Numbered from the stretch's first letter, positions 18,413 through 27,907 are shown. The stretch: DNA of 64,000 nt from CAWDPQ01 sp963804245 (GCA_963804245.1 CAWDPQ010000009.1:434001-498000), one strand, 5' to 3'. A program made the numbers and translations. The notes: a model not told the origin generated them from the sequence alone.

Positions 18413-20544
18413 GCGATTTCGGCGTGCTCGCCATCGTCATCGGGTTGGGGCTGTGCGTGGGCAGCTTTCTGAATGTCTGCATTTACCGGCTGCCGCGTGC
18501 CGCGTCCCTGCTGCGACCGCGCTCACGTTGCCCGGGCTGCGAGTATCAACTGCGCTGGTACGACAACATCCCGGTCATCAGTTATCTCCTGCTGTTCGGA
18601 CGGTGCCGCAGCTGCCGCTCCCGCATCAACCTTCGTTACCCCATCGTCGAGATCCTGACCGCCGTTGTGTTCGTCCTGCATTACGCCGTCTTCGGCTTGA
18701 CCGCGCTCATGGCCGTTCGCGTGCTCTTTGCGTGCGCGCTGATCGTGCTGTTTGCCATCGACCTCGAGCACCAAATCCTGCCGAACGTCATTACCTTGCC
18801 GGGCATTGTTGCCGGGCTGGTGTTCAGCCTGGTGTTGCCGCCTGGGGTGTTCGATGCCGTGCTGGGTGTGCTGATTGGCGGGGGAGTGTTGTGGCTGATT
18901 GGCGAAGCCTACTACCGCTTTGCCGGTCAGGAGGGTATGGGCGGCGGCGACGTCAAGATGCTGGCGATGGTTGGCGCGTTCCTCGGATGGAAGCAGGTAC
19001 TCGTGACGCTGGTCGTCTCGTCGGTCACCGGATCGCTTCTCGGTGTGCTCCTGATCCTCTCACGGCGAGGAAACCTGAAGCAGGCCTTGCCATTCGGAAC
19101 CTTTATTGCCATCGGCGCGTTATTGGCTTCCCTCGTTGGTGAGCGCATTCTGCAGTGGTACGCCGGCATGTTACGTCCTCACCTTCCACGGTTCGCAACA
19201 CCTGATAGCCCTGCTGACGGCATCCTTGAAATGAATCAGACCGGATATCTCTTCCTCGGCTTGATCGTCATCGTCAGCGTGCTGGCGGCGGTGCTGGCTT
19301 ACGCCGTCCTGCGGATCTTCGCGGCGGCGCGGGCAGTCAGCCGTGATAACCGCACCGAAGGAGCCGAGACGGCGTTCATGGCTACGGCCATGGAGGACGC
19401 TCTGCAGGTGCTTCGTGCCCAGGAGCGTGCGATGAAAGCGCGCGCCGAAGCCTCCGAACGTTTGAGCGCCGAGATTGTCATGAGCATGACGTCGGGGCTG
19501 CTCGTCGTGTCGGAGCGTCGCGAGGTGCGCACGCTCAACCCTGCCGGACGACGGCTTCTTGGTCTGGGCGAGAGCAGGTCCAGGGAGTTGCGCGACGTAC
19601 TCCGTTATGCGCCGTCTCTTTCCGGGATTATCGAAGAGTGCGCCTCGACTGGCCGCGCCATCGTCCGGCGCGCCGTGGCACTCTCGGCAGGAGCGCCGGG
19701 CGCCACCCACATCGGCGTGACCGCTTCGCCCGTGCGAAGCGAGACCGGTCAGGCGCACGGCGTCATGTGCCTGTTCACCGACCTGACGGAGATCGTGGAC
19801 CTCGAAGAGCAGTTACGCCTGAAGGACAGCCTGGCGCGACTCGGCGAACTGACCGCCGGCATCGCCCACGAGTTCCGAAACGGTCTGGCGACAATTCACG
19901 GCTACAGTCGCCTGCTCGATCCCGCGCGCCTTCCCGACGAGTTCAAGCCCTACGTGCAGGGCATCCGCGACGAAGCCGACGCGCTCGGAGAAGTCGTCAC
20001 GAATTTCCTGAACTTCGCCAAACCAACAGAATTGGCTCTCGCACCCGTCGACATGCGCGCGATTGTCGAGCGTGCAGCCGACGAGATCAGAGGCGAGGCG
20101 ACCGCGCGCGGCGGACGGGTCGAAGTGCGCGGCGCATTCGAATCAGTTGAGGGCGACGAAGTGCTCTTGCGCCAGGCGTTCAGCAATCTGTGTCGAAACG
20201 CCCTTGAAGCCTGTGTCGATCGGCGGGATCCGCCGATAGTCCTTGTCGACGGACACGTCGACGCGCCGCAACGGGCGCTGCGGATCGACGTCGTGGACAA
20301 CGGCCCGGGTATCGATCCGGCCGTCGCACCCAGGGTTTTCCGGCCGTTCTTTTCGACCAAAGCGCGAGGGATCGGCCTGGGCCTGGCACTGGTCCAAAAG
20401 ATCATCGTGACCCACAACGGACGCGTGGCAGTTGCCAATCCAGGTGAGGGCGGGGCCCACTTCATTGTCACTCTGCCGCTTCCCGCACACGTCCTGTCAG
20501 AACCGTCACGCGACCGTTCAAAAACGGCACAGCCCTTAGCCTGA
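18409..20544 (+). CDS. pilD: prepilin peptidase (PilD) fused to a histidine kinase
   Basis: One uninterrupted frame of 711 aa, starting at the ATG coupled to the TPR stop. Residues 1 to about 265 form a complete A24 prepilin peptidase/methylase: GSFLNVCIYRLP, zinc pairs CPGC and CRSC, first catalytic Asp in FAIDLEHQILPN and second in GMGGGDVKML, with about eight membrane helices. After a short linker a new helix begins at Met275 (MNQTGYLFLGLIVIVSVLAA), then a PAS-like domain, HisKA H-box LTAGIAHEFRNGLATI (His near 487), N-box FSNLCRNALEA, G1 VDNGPGIDP and G2 GIGLGLALVQKI. Both enzymes look catalytically intact. In most genomes these are separate genes. No frameshift or stop was seen at the junction near 19230, and no good ribosome site precedes Met275. 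Confidence 0.85.
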   Translation: MSDFGVLAIVIGLGLCVGSFLNVCIYRLPRAASLLRPRSRCPGCEYQLRWYDNIPVISYLLLFGRCRSCRSRINLRYPIVEILTAVVFVLHYAVFGLTALMAVRVLFACALIVLFAIDLEHQILPNVITLPGIVAGLVFSLVLPPGVFDAVLGVLIGGGVLWLIGEAYYRFAGQEGMGGGDVKMLAMVGAFLGWKQVLVTLVVSSVTGSLLGVLLILSRRGNLKQALPFGTFIAIGALLASLVGERILQWYAGMLRPHLPRFATPDSPADGILEMNQTGYLFLGLIVIVSVLAAVLAYAVLRIFAAARAVSRDNRTEGAETAFMATAMEDALQVLRAQERAMKARAEASERLSAEIVMSMTSGLLVVSERREVRTLNPAGRRLLGLGESRSRELRDVLRYAPSLSGIIEECASTGRAIVRRAVALSAGAPGATHIGVTASPVRSETGQAHGVMCLFTDLTEIVDLEEQLRLKDSLARLGELTAGIAHEFRNGLATIHGYSRLLDPARLPDEFKPYVQGIRDEADALGEVVTNFLNFAKPTELALAPVDMRAIVERAADEIRGEATARGGRVEVRGAFESVEGDEVLLRQAFSNLCRNALEACVDRRDPPIVLVDGHVDAPQRALRIDVVDNGPGIDPAVAPRVFRPFFSTKARGIGLGLALVQKIIVTHNGRVAVANPGEGGAHFIVTLPLPAHVLSEPSRDRSKTAQPLA

Positions 20545-20624
20545 TCGCCGGAAAGTCGATCCAAATACTGTCTAAATAACCTCCCTGCTTCGAGATACGG
20601 CTGTCATCTCAGGCTGAGTTTCGT

Positions 20625-20640
20625 GGCAGTGCTATTGCTG
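20625..20640 (+). promoter_or_regulatory. sigma-54 (-24/-12) promoter of the minor pseudopilin operon
   Basis: TGGCAGTGCTATTGCT fits TGGCA-N6-TTGCW, with GG (20626-20627) and GC (20638-20639) exactly 10 nt apart. The predicted start point, near 20651, is only about 4 nt before the ATG at 20655, so the message would be almost leaderless. CTGTC motifs occur upstream at 20494, 20568 and 20602, possible activator sites by analogy with PilR sites elsewhere. Confidence 0.75.
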
Positions 20641-20654
20641 ACCTACGGCTCGCA

Positions 20655-21203
20655 ATGGTCCGGTCAGTCCAAAGCGAGCACGGATTCAGCCTCACGGAAC
20701 TGATGTTGACGGTCACCGTCGCGGCGACGCTCCTGGCCATCGGCGTCCCCGTGCTCCTTGACGTCACGGAGGGTAGCAAGCTGAATGGGGCTGCGCGAGA
20801 GCTCGAGCGGGAGTTCCACAGTGCGCGTCTGCGCGCCGTCAGTGCGAACCGGTCGCTGCGGGTCCGCCTGAACTGTCCTGCCGCCGGCTATTACCGCACC
20901 GTCGAAGTGCTGGGAACGGCAGCGGACACCGCGTCCAATCGTTGCCTGCTCAGCGCCTACCCGTTTCCGGCGGACGCCGACCTGACCACACGGCCCAACT
21001 ACGACGGTCCCACGCGCGTGCTGCCGAACGGTGCAACGGTCGCCGACGCGACCATCGAATTCCGCTCCGACGGAACCGCATACCAGGTCGTCGCCAACGT
21101 GGCTCAAACGATCGCGGCTCCGCTGTCGGTTACGGTCACGCGGAACAACAAATCGAAAGTGATGACGATCAATGGCTCCGGCAAGATTCAGTTGCAGCAA
21201 TAA
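20655..21203 (+). CDS. FimT/GspH-like minor pseudopilin
   Basis: 182 aa. Leader MVRSVQSEHG, then FSLTELMLTVTVAATLLAIGVPVLLD with Glu5, a class III prepilin site. The segment GAARELEREFHSARLRAVSANRSLRVRLNC is the characteristic GspH/FimT block after the hydrophobic helix. The rest is beta-rich. It opens a run of minor pseudopilins that would form the pilus initiation tip with PilY1. The start leaves nearly no leader after the sigma-54 promoter at 20625. Its 3' end overlaps the PilV-like gene by 32 nt. Confidence 0.85.
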   Translation: MVRSVQSEHGFSLTELMLTVTVAATLLAIGVPVLLDVTEGSKLNGAARELEREFHSARLRAVSANRSLRVRLNCPAAGYYRTVEVLGTAADTASNRCLLSAYPFPADADLTTRPNYDGPTRVLPNGATVADATIEFRSDGTAYQVVANVAQTIAAPLSVTVTRNNKSKVMTINGSGKIQLQQ

Positions 21204-21756
21204 CCGGGGCTTCACGCTCGTCGAGGTCGTCATCGCGATGGGGCTGTTGACCGTGGTGTCGCTTGGTGTCGCCCAGTTGTTTGCGGCGTCGACGCGCGCC
21301 AACCTTTCCGCACGCAGTGGAACCTCCACGTCGGCGATGGCCGAGCAGAAGATGGAGCAGATCCGGTCGCTGACCTGGGGATTCGACAACGCGGGTCAGG
21401 GTCTGCCGCTGTCGGACACGACCACGAACCTCACCGTCTATCCGATGACGTCGAACGGTACAGGGCTCAATCCTTCGCCGGCCGATTCGCTCGAGCAGAA
21501 CACGACCGGCTTTTTCGACTTCCTGGATGCGGCCGGCACCTGGGTCGGGACCGGGGCGACTACGCCGCCGACGGCGGCCTACGTCCGGCGCTGGTCGATT
21601 ACCCCGCTGCCGACAAACCCGAACAACACGCTCGTCATCCAGGTTCTGGTGACTCCGCTTTCGAACGAACAGGCAAGGGTGGCTTCGTCGTTCACGCGGA
21701 CACGCATGAACGGAGATTCGCTGCTCGTCAGCATGAAGACAAGGAAGGCCGCATGA
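21172..21756 (+). CDS. PilV-like minor pseudopilin
   Basis: 194 aa. Leader MAPARFSCSNNRG, then FTLVEVVIAMGLLTVVSLGVAQLF with Glu5. Motifs AEQKMEQIRSLTWGFDNAGQ and AYVRRWSITPLP recur in the second cassette protein at 42953, which shows they are paralogues. It overlaps the FimT-like gene by 32 nt and shares ATGA with the PilW-like gene. Likely part of the minor-pilin tip complex. Confidence 0.82.
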   Translation: MAPARFSCSNNRGFTLVEVVIAMGLLTVVSLGVAQLFAASTRANLSARSGTSTSAMAEQKMEQIRSLTWGFDNAGQGLPLSDTTTNLTVYPMTSNGTGLNPSPADSLEQNTTGFFDFLDAAGTWVGTGATTPPTAAYVRRWSITPLPTNPNNTLVIQVLVTPLSNEQARVASSFTRTRMNGDSLLVSMKTRKAA

Positions 21757-22886
21757 GCCGTACTGCGCATCTGCGGTCAGAAGCCGGGTACTCGCTCATC
21801 GAGCTGCTGGTGTCTTCCGCGATCATGATCACCATCACCGGTGCCATTTTCAACCTGGTCAATCCGGCGCAGGGGGCGTCTCAGACGACACCGGAAGTAT
21901 CGGACATTCAACAGCGGGCGCGCGTCACGTCCGACGTTCTATTCCGGGAATTGATGATGAGCGGGGCCGGCACTTACCAGGGTCCGGTCACCGGCTCGCT
22001 CGTGAACTTCTTCGCGCCTGTGGTCCCACGCCGCGTCGGCCGTACGAATCCCGATGCCATCGATGTGTTCCGGTCGGACACGATCACGTTGGCGTACATC
22101 CCCAACACCTACTCGCAAACCACGATCAGCAGTCCGATGCCGAACGTGTCCGCCGAGCTGAAGGTGACGAATCAGCCCAACTGTCCGTCAGGGCAGGAGC
22201 TGTGCGGGTTCACCGAGGGGATGGAGGTCATCATTTTCGACACGAGCGGAAATTTCGACACTTTTACGATCACACAGGTGCAGGACGACGCGGCCCACTT
22301 GCAGCATCACGGGCAGGACCTGAGCTACCCGTATGACGTTGGCGCTTCGGTCACGCAGGTCCAGCGCAATACGTACTACTGGTGCCGGCCGAACAGCGAT
22401 CGGACGTGTCCGGGCGAGGAGACGGCATCGCAGCTGCGGCGCTACAACGGCGCCACTACGGATGTTCCGCTCGTCGACAACGTCGTGGGTCTCACCTTTG
22501 AATACTCTGGCGATCCGAATCCACCTCTCCAGCCCAAACCACCGCTGGGCGTTGCCAACTGTCTCTACGACAGCGCTGGAGCTTACAAAAATCTGCCGGT
22601 TCTCACGGCCGACGAAGGCTCGCTCGCCCTGCTCACGCCAGCGATGTTGACCGACGCAACAGGGGGCGACCTCTGCGGCGCCGGCTCGAGCCAGTTCGAT
22701 CCCGATCTGCTTCGCGTTCGCAAGATCAAGGTCACGGCGCGCGTTCAAGTGGCCGCCGCCGCCTTGCGCGGCGCGAACACGCTGCTGTTCCGCAATCCCG
22801 GCGGTGCGCAGGAGAGCGCCCGGCAGGTCCCCGATTACACCGTTTCGTTCGACGTAACTCCGCGCAACCTCAATCTGACGCGGTGA
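21753..22886 (+). CDS. PilW-like minor pseudopilin
   Basis: 377 aa. Leader ending SEAG, then YSLIELLVSSAIMITITGAIF with Glu5. The residue after the cleavage Gly is Tyr instead of Phe, as in many PilW proteins. DIQQRARVTSDVLFRELMMSGAG is the conserved segment after the helix. The large globular part contains several Cys (CPSG, CGF, CRP, TCPG, CLYD, CGAG). It aligns with the frameshifted protein at 43523 through FEYSGDPNPP, ANCLYD and LALLTPA. ATGA overlap with the PilV-like gene; 7 nt before the PilX-like gene. Confidence 0.82.
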   Translation: MSRTAHLRSEAGYSLIELLVSSAIMITITGAIFNLVNPAQGASQTTPEVSDIQQRARVTSDVLFRELMMSGAGTYQGPVTGSLVNFFAPVVPRRVGRTNPDAIDVFRSDTITLAYIPNTYSQTTISSPMPNVSAELKVTNQPNCPSGQELCGFTEGMEVIIFDTSGNFDTFTITQVQDDAAHLQHHGQDLSYPYDVGASVTQVQRNTYYWCRPNSDRTCPGEETASQLRRYNGATTDVPLVDNVVGLTFEYSGDPNPPLQPKPPLGVANCLYDSAGAYKNLPVLTADEGSLALLTPAMLTDATGGDLCGAGSSQFDPDLLRVRKIKVTARVQVAAAALRGANTLLFRNPGGAQESARQVPDYTVSFDVTPRNLNLTR

Positions 22887-22893
22887 AGGGGCG

Positions 22894-23640
22894 ATGATGA
22901 ACCGGCTCCGCACCCGTCTCGCCGCAGAGGAAGGCACAGCGCTCGTCATCGCGCTGATGGCCGTCCTCCTCTTGACCGCTCTCGGTGCCACGGTCGTGAT
23001 GGTCACCAACACCGAGACGAAGATCTCCGCAAACCACCGCAATAGTGTCGAGGCCCTCTACGCTGCCGATGCCGCCGTCGAGCGCGTCGTCGAGGAGTTG
23101 CTCATGGTGCCTCGCTGGAACGATATCCTCACCGGCACCGCGCAATCCGCATTCTCGGACGGCGTCACGACAGACACCAAGGCGTTGCCCGGCGGCGGCA
23201 CGATCAAGCTCGACGTGGCCACGGCGCAGCTCCAAGCCGACTCCGATGCCGTGGCGCAATGGGGAGCCAACAATCCGCAGTGGCGGCTCTTTGCGTGGGG
23301 GCAGCTGGCCAACATCGCGCCGGGCCTGGAAATCGACAGCCCGATGTATGCGGCCGTGTGGATCGCCGACGACCCGGCCGAGACTGACGGCGATCCCAAC
23401 GCCGACACGAATGGCACGCTGACCGTGCATGCGGAAGCGCTCGGCCCCTTCGGTACCCGCAAGGTGATCGAAGTGACGGTGGCGCGCACCTCGAGCACTG
23501 AAATCGAGCGCGGCCAGATCGCCCAGCGCGGTCAGGAAGAGTTGAACCAGCGCGCCCGCAAGGCCGCCGTGCAGACGCCGGGCAAGTCGCTCGGCAACAT
23601 GAAGATGTCTGTTGGTACAGGAACTTTGACGGTGCAGTAA
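22894..23640 (+). CDS. PilX-like minor pilus assembly protein
   Basis: 248 aa. The N-terminus (MNRLRTRLAAEEGTALVIAL) is PilX-like: an EEGTAL motif in place of the classic FTLIE, followed by the helix ALMAVLLLTALGATVVMVTN and TETKISANHRNSVEALYAADAAVERVVEEL, the family signature. The C-terminal part ends with a basic/Gln-rich tail. The stop overlaps the PilY1 ATG by one base (TAATG). A paralogue lies at 44579. It likely bridges the minor pilin complex to PilY1. Confidence 0.82.
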   Translation: MMNRLRTRLAAEEGTALVIALMAVLLLTALGATVVMVTNTETKISANHRNSVEALYAADAAVERVVEELLMVPRWNDILTGTAQSAFSDGVTTDTKALPGGGTIKLDVATAQLQADSDAVAQWGANNPQWRLFAWGQLANIAPGLEIDSPMYAAVWIADDPAETDGDPNADTNGTLTVHAEALGPFGTRKVIEVTVARTSSTEIERGQIAQRGQEELNQRARKAAVQTPGKSLGNMKMSVGTGTLTVQ

Positions 23641-26600
23641 TGACGAGACCGATTTCGCCACGTCGATCACGCCGCCGCTCCTTTCTGCTGTCGAAGCTCC
23701 GCCACACGCGCCGCCGCGCGTCAGTGGCGCTGCTGACGCTCGTGGTGATCGTTTGTGCGTCGGCGACGGCCTTCGCCCAGCTCGACCCGCTGCTCTTCGT
23801 CAAGCGCGTGCCGCCCACGGTCATCGTCATCTTCGATACGTCGTTGCGGATGCTCGATGACGGCGCCGGGAATGTCTACGATCCGAACTTCTACTCGACG
23901 GCCGCCGACGCTCCTGTGATGGGTGCGTTCCCGAACATCAACACGGGCACGACGAAAACGTACCGGCGCGTCTACAGTAACTTCCAGTACGACAACATGC
24001 TTGGCGGCCGCTACGTCGCCGATAGCATCACCGCGGTACCCGCGGTCTGGGATCCGGCGAACGCGTTGACGTCGAACGCCCCGGCCGACACCGCTTTCAT
24101 GGATCCGACCAGGTATGCGATTGCGAAGAATGGCCTGGAGGCCGCCGTATCCGACAATTCCAGCAGCATCATGCGCTGGGGCCTCGTCAAGCTGCGGCAG
24201 GCCAACGCTCAATGGCGCGTCTCGCCGAACTGCGACAAGCCCGTGCGCGTCACCGACGCCTCCCAGAGCACCTTCGGCGACAAGACGCCCTGCGATGGCG
24301 GGATCCTGAGATACGGCATCTACGCCCCGCGCGTCAGCTCGGCGAACTCGTCGCAGCTCGTGTCCCTCGGCTCGACGATGGTGCAACCGGCCAACGGTAC
24401 GGCCAGTAGCGTATTGAGTATCGTTCGCAAGTCTTACGGAGAAGACGCTGGACTCGTGCCGGCGAGCATGGGGGACGTCGGCTACGAAGATCGCCCGCTG
24501 ACGAATGCGCTGCTCGACGCAAAAGTTGCCGCGACCGCGGCGACAACGGCGGATCTTGCGACCGCCCGTCTCTGTCGCAACACCATCGTGATCCTCATCA
24601 CGAGCGGCAAGGATGACGGAACCGCGGTGTATCGGGCGACGAGTGACGTCGAAGGTACAGCGCTGACGTTCGCGAACGTCAACATTCTGGGGGTCATTTA
24701 CAAGATCCCCATCCACGTCATTGCCGTGAAGCCGCAGGCCGGCGACGTCGCGCAGCTGACGAACATCGCGACCAAAAGCGGCGGCCTGTATACCAATGCG
24801 CAAACCGCCACGGACGTGACGAAGGCGATCAACTTTGCCGTTCAGCGTGGCTTTGCACGGCTGTCCGATTTCCAGGCGGGCACCACCAGTGAGTACCTGC
24901 CAGTCAGCCCGATTGTGGGAACGGTCAACCTCAAGAATGCCAATAACTCGTCGGGCGGCGCGCTGCCGAATACGGACATCACCGCCAATCCCGGCGGGCA
25001 GGCGCTCCCGCAGCGCAGCAACATGATGATTACGGCCGGCTTTTCGCTGCCCGGATTCGAAGGACGTCTGCGCGCGTTCCGCACCTACAGGCCGGTTGCC
25101 GATCCGACCAAGCCGACAGGGTGGAAGTTCATCAATGACGGCACACGTCTGTGGCCGGATCTCGACGGCCGACCCTGGTTGGCCGGCCTCGCCCGCGTGC
25201 CCGCGGATCCGACCACCCGTAACATCTACACCTACGTGCCCAACGGCGCCGGCGGCGGTTCGGTTGTTTCATTCGATACGTCGAATGCGGCGACACTCGA
25301 ATCACACCTCCGCACCACCGGCTCCGCGACGACCTCGTTGATCAACTTCGTACGGAGCCAGTCGCTCGGCGCCATCATCGGCTCGACGCCGGCGCTGATG
25401 GATCCGCCATCTCTGGATCCGCCGCCGGACGACGACTACGGACGCGCCGATGTGGCGTCATCGTATGCCGGCATCCACAAGAATCGGCGCGCCATGATCT
25501 TCTTTGGCGCCAACGACGGCATGATCCACGCATTGGACGCGCGGACCGGCTACGAAGTGTGGGCATTCATTCCCTACAACCTTCTGCCCAAGCTGCGCGT
25601 GCTGTCCGACGGTCAGCCGGTGGATCAATTCGATTACTTCGTGGACAGTTCGCCGAAGATCGCCGAAGTCAAGTTGAACGGCACGTGGAAAACGCTGCTC
25701 TTGATCGGGGAGGGTCCCGGCGGAACCTTCTATCAGGCCTTCGACGTCACGGAGGCGGGCATGGGCGTCGACCCGGCCGACGACGGTATCTCCGCGGTGT
25801 CTGCCATGCTGGCCCATTTCGACTCGCCAGATGAGTCGATTACGTTCAAGTGGGCGTTCCCCAATTACAACAACTTCGATCCGTCGTATACGCAGACGTT
25901 CACCCTCGCGGACGGCACACCGGGCGGAAAATTGAAGCTCTATGGCGATCTCAAGGCGACGGCCGCTTACGCGGAAAAAACGGTGGGCTTCACGTGGTCC
26001 GATCCAGCCGTCGGTCCGATCGACGCGACACGATCGACCAACGCCGTCATCGTCGGATCTGGCTATTTCCCAGCGATCGAGGACTCGATTCCCAATCGCG
26101 GCATTGCCGCGCCACGCGCCGGTAATGCCTTGTATCTGATCAATGCTGAGACCGGGACGCTCATCGGCAATACGTCCGGCAGCTCGTGTCCTCTGATATC
26201 GCCAGGGTCGGGTTCGAATAAGGGCTGCGTCACGATAGGGGATGTTGCCGCCAACGGTTGGAAGAACACGATACAGGCGGACCCGTCCGCGGCCAGCGAT
26301 CCGGGTAGCTACATCGTCAAGAAAGCCTACGTCGGGGACAGCGACGGCCGCTACTGGCGCTTCAATTTCGATGACCTCGGCACTATTTCCGTGAACCTGA
26401 TGGCCGATACAGGCGCACCGATCTACGCATCGTCTGCGCTGCTGGCCGTTGGAAGTGCCGACCTGTACATGTTCTTTGCAACGGGCAGCGACATTCTGCC
26501 GGCAAGCTCGCCAGGGGGAACCGGCACGTTCCGCCTCTACGGGTTGAAGGACAACGGCTCGAGCGCGCTTACGAAGTTCGCTGAGGACCTCGCCACGGTC

Positions 26601-26984
26601 AGTGCCGGCACCGGATGCACGGCCACCGGCGAACGTCCGTCGACGGCCCCGTCGGTCGCCGGCGACATCGTGTTCTACACGACAACGACGGAGACGGCGG
26701 CCGATCCGTGCGCGGACTTCACGTCGAAGCTGTACGGGCTGACCTATGCGGGCGGAGCGGCGTACGATGCGGACGCGAACGGGAAGATCGACAACAATGA
26801 GTCGCCGGTGGCGTTGACGACGGCCGGCCGCGCGACAGCTCCGTTCATCGTCGACCAGCACTTGTTCTTCGGTACTGCGGGGAAGAACGGCGTCGACATG
26901 CGTGTCATCGGTGATCCCGAGGACTTCAACAACGGTATCGGTCAGGTCGGCGTGCGCATATTGTCCTGGCGGGAAGTGCAGTAG
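23640..26984 (+). CDS. pilY1: PilY1-like tip adhesin/anti-retraction protein
   Basis: 1114 aa, typical PilY1 size. A long basic N-terminus leads into a signal segment (VALLTLVVIVCASATAFAQ). The N-terminal half is vWA-like, with the first strand TVIVIFDTSLRML; the metal-site DxSxS is only partly kept (DTSLR). NTIVILITSGKDDG and IHVIAVKPQAG are later vWA strands. The C-terminal half is the PilY1 beta-propeller with IHKNRRAMIFFGANDGMIHA, GYEVWAFIPYNLLPKL and YVGDSDGRYWRFN. A perfect EF-hand-type loop, DADANGKIDNNE, lies near residue 1043. It is coupled to the PilX-like gene and should cap the pilus. Binding specificity is unknown. Confidence 0.87.
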   Translation: MTRPISPRRSRRRSFLLSKLRHTRRRASVALLTLVVIVCASATAFAQLDPLLFVKRVPPTVIVIFDTSLRMLDDGAGNVYDPNFYSTAADAPVMGAFPNINTGTTKTYRRVYSNFQYDNMLGGRYVADSITAVPAVWDPANALTSNAPADTAFMDPTRYAIAKNGLEAAVSDNSSSIMRWGLVKLRQANAQWRVSPNCDKPVRVTDASQSTFGDKTPCDGGILRYGIYAPRVSSANSSQLVSLGSTMVQPANGTASSVLSIVRKSYGEDAGLVPASMGDVGYEDRPLTNALLDAKVAATAATTADLATARLCRNTIVILITSGKDDGTAVYRATSDVEGTALTFANVNILGVIYKIPIHVIAVKPQAGDVAQLTNIATKSGGLYTNAQTATDVTKAINFAVQRGFARLSDFQAGTTSEYLPVSPIVGTVNLKNANNSSGGALPNTDITANPGGQALPQRSNMMITAGFSLPGFEGRLRAFRTYRPVADPTKPTGWKFINDGTRLWPDLDGRPWLAGLARVPADPTTRNIYTYVPNGAGGGSVVSFDTSNAATLESHLRTTGSATTSLINFVRSQSLGAIIGSTPALMDPPSLDPPPDDDYGRADVASSYAGIHKNRRAMIFFGANDGMIHALDARTGYEVWAFIPYNLLPKLRVLSDGQPVDQFDYFVDSSPKIAEVKLNGTWKTLLLIGEGPGGTFYQAFDVTEAGMGVDPADDGISAVSAMLAHFDSPDESITFKWAFPNYNNFDPSYTQTFTLADGTPGGKLKLYGDLKATAAYAEKTVGFTWSDPAVGPIDATRSTNAVIVGSGYFPAIEDSIPNRGIAAPRAGNALYLINAETGTLIGNTSGSSCPLISPGSGSNKGCVTIGDVAANGWKNTIQADPSAASDPGSYIVKKAYVGDSDGRYWRFNFDDLGTISVNLMADTGAPIYASSALLAVGSADLYMFFATGSDILPASSPGGTGTFRLYGLKDNGSSALTKFAEDLATVSAGTGCTATGERPSTAPSVAGDIVFYTTTTETAADPCADFTSKLYGLTYAGGAAYDADANGKIDNNESPVALTTAGRATAPFIVDQHLFFGTAGKNGVDMRVIGDPEDFNNGIGQVGVRILSWREVQ

Positions 26985-27907
26985 TGTTCGGCGCGGCCAT
27001 TTGCGAAAAGTGCGGGGCGAAATTTCGCGCCGATCGCGAGCGCTGTCCTCGCTGCCGCGCCGTCATTGTCGCGCCCGATCCAGCGGCCGCCGTCGCGAAG
27101 AGCCGCCAACTCACGCGCGCGTCCGTAGGGTTGGTCGGTGTGTTTTTCGTCGGCCTTGCCGTGATGTGGGTCAGAGGAGAAAGCGGTTCGCAACCCACGA
27201 ATGTTCGCACCCAGTCACCGGTTTCCCAGCCCCCGAAACCGCAAACCGCCGCCGCGAGCTCCGCGCCGTCGGCTGCCCGTCCCGAAGCCGGCAATCAGTT
27301 CCTCGATCCATCCGGTGCAGGCACGGTCGCGTACAACGCGGGCGACTACGGCACGGCGCTCGCGCGGTTCGAGGAAGCCGTTCAGAAGAACCCCACCGAT
27401 GCCGAATCGCTGAGCAACCTGGGTCAGATGTTGGTGAAGCTGGGACGCACAGCCGAGGCGATTCCCCATTTCGAACGTGCGACTCAGTTGGATCCGCAGC
27501 GCTGGGCGTACCGATTCAATCTGGCGAGGGGCTTGGGATTGCTCGGGCGATGGGATGAATCCATCGCATCGTATCAACAGGCACAGCGCCTGTTTCCCGA
27601 TGACTATGCGACGACGTTCAACCTCGCGCTGGCGCTGCACAAGGTAGGCAACGAGACCGCGGCTGTCGAGCAGTATCGCCGAGCGATCGAATTGAATCCT
27701 GAAGATGCCTCTTTTCACCTGGCGCTCGCGACGAGCTACGAACGGCTCGAGAAGCGCGCCGAGGCGAGTGCCGCGTATGCCGAGTACTTGCGCCTGTCCC
27801 CGTCGGGCGCCGAGGCTGACAAGGTCCGCGCGCGCGTCGCCGAACTGAACGGGAGCGACTCAGCGGCGTCGCCGGCGCCAGCCGGCCGGGGCATGTCCCA
27901 GGACTGA
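26984..27907 (+). CDS. zinc-ribbon, membrane-anchored TPR protein
   Basis: 307 aa from a GTG that shares its G with the PilY1 stop codon. Two CxxC pairs (CEKCGAKF and CPRCRAVI) form an N-terminal zinc ribbon. One membrane helix follows (VGLVGVFFVGLAVMWV), then a Pro/Ala/Ser linker, then about four TPRs (YNAGDYGTALARFEEAVQKN; AEAIPHFERATQLDPQRWAY; WDESIASYQQAQRLFPDDYA; TAAVEQYRRAIELNPEDASF). The ribbon would be cytoplasmic and the TPRs periplasmic. Translational coupling to PilY1 suggests a pilus-assembly scaffold (inference). Confidence 0.8.
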   Translation: MFGAAICEKCGAKFRADRERCPRCRAVIVAPDPAAAVAKSRQLTRASVGLVGVFFVGLAVMWVRGESGSQPTNVRTQSPVSQPPKPQTAAASSAPSAARPEAGNQFLDPSGAGTVAYNAGDYGTALARFEEAVQKNPTDAESLSNLGQMLVKLGRTAEAIPHFERATQLDPQRWAYRFNLARGLGLLGRWDESIASYQQAQRLFPDDYATTFNLALALHKVGNETAAVEQYRRAIELNPEDASFHLALATSYERLEKRAEASAAYAEYLRLSPSGAEADKVRARVAELNGSDSAASPAPAGRGMSQD

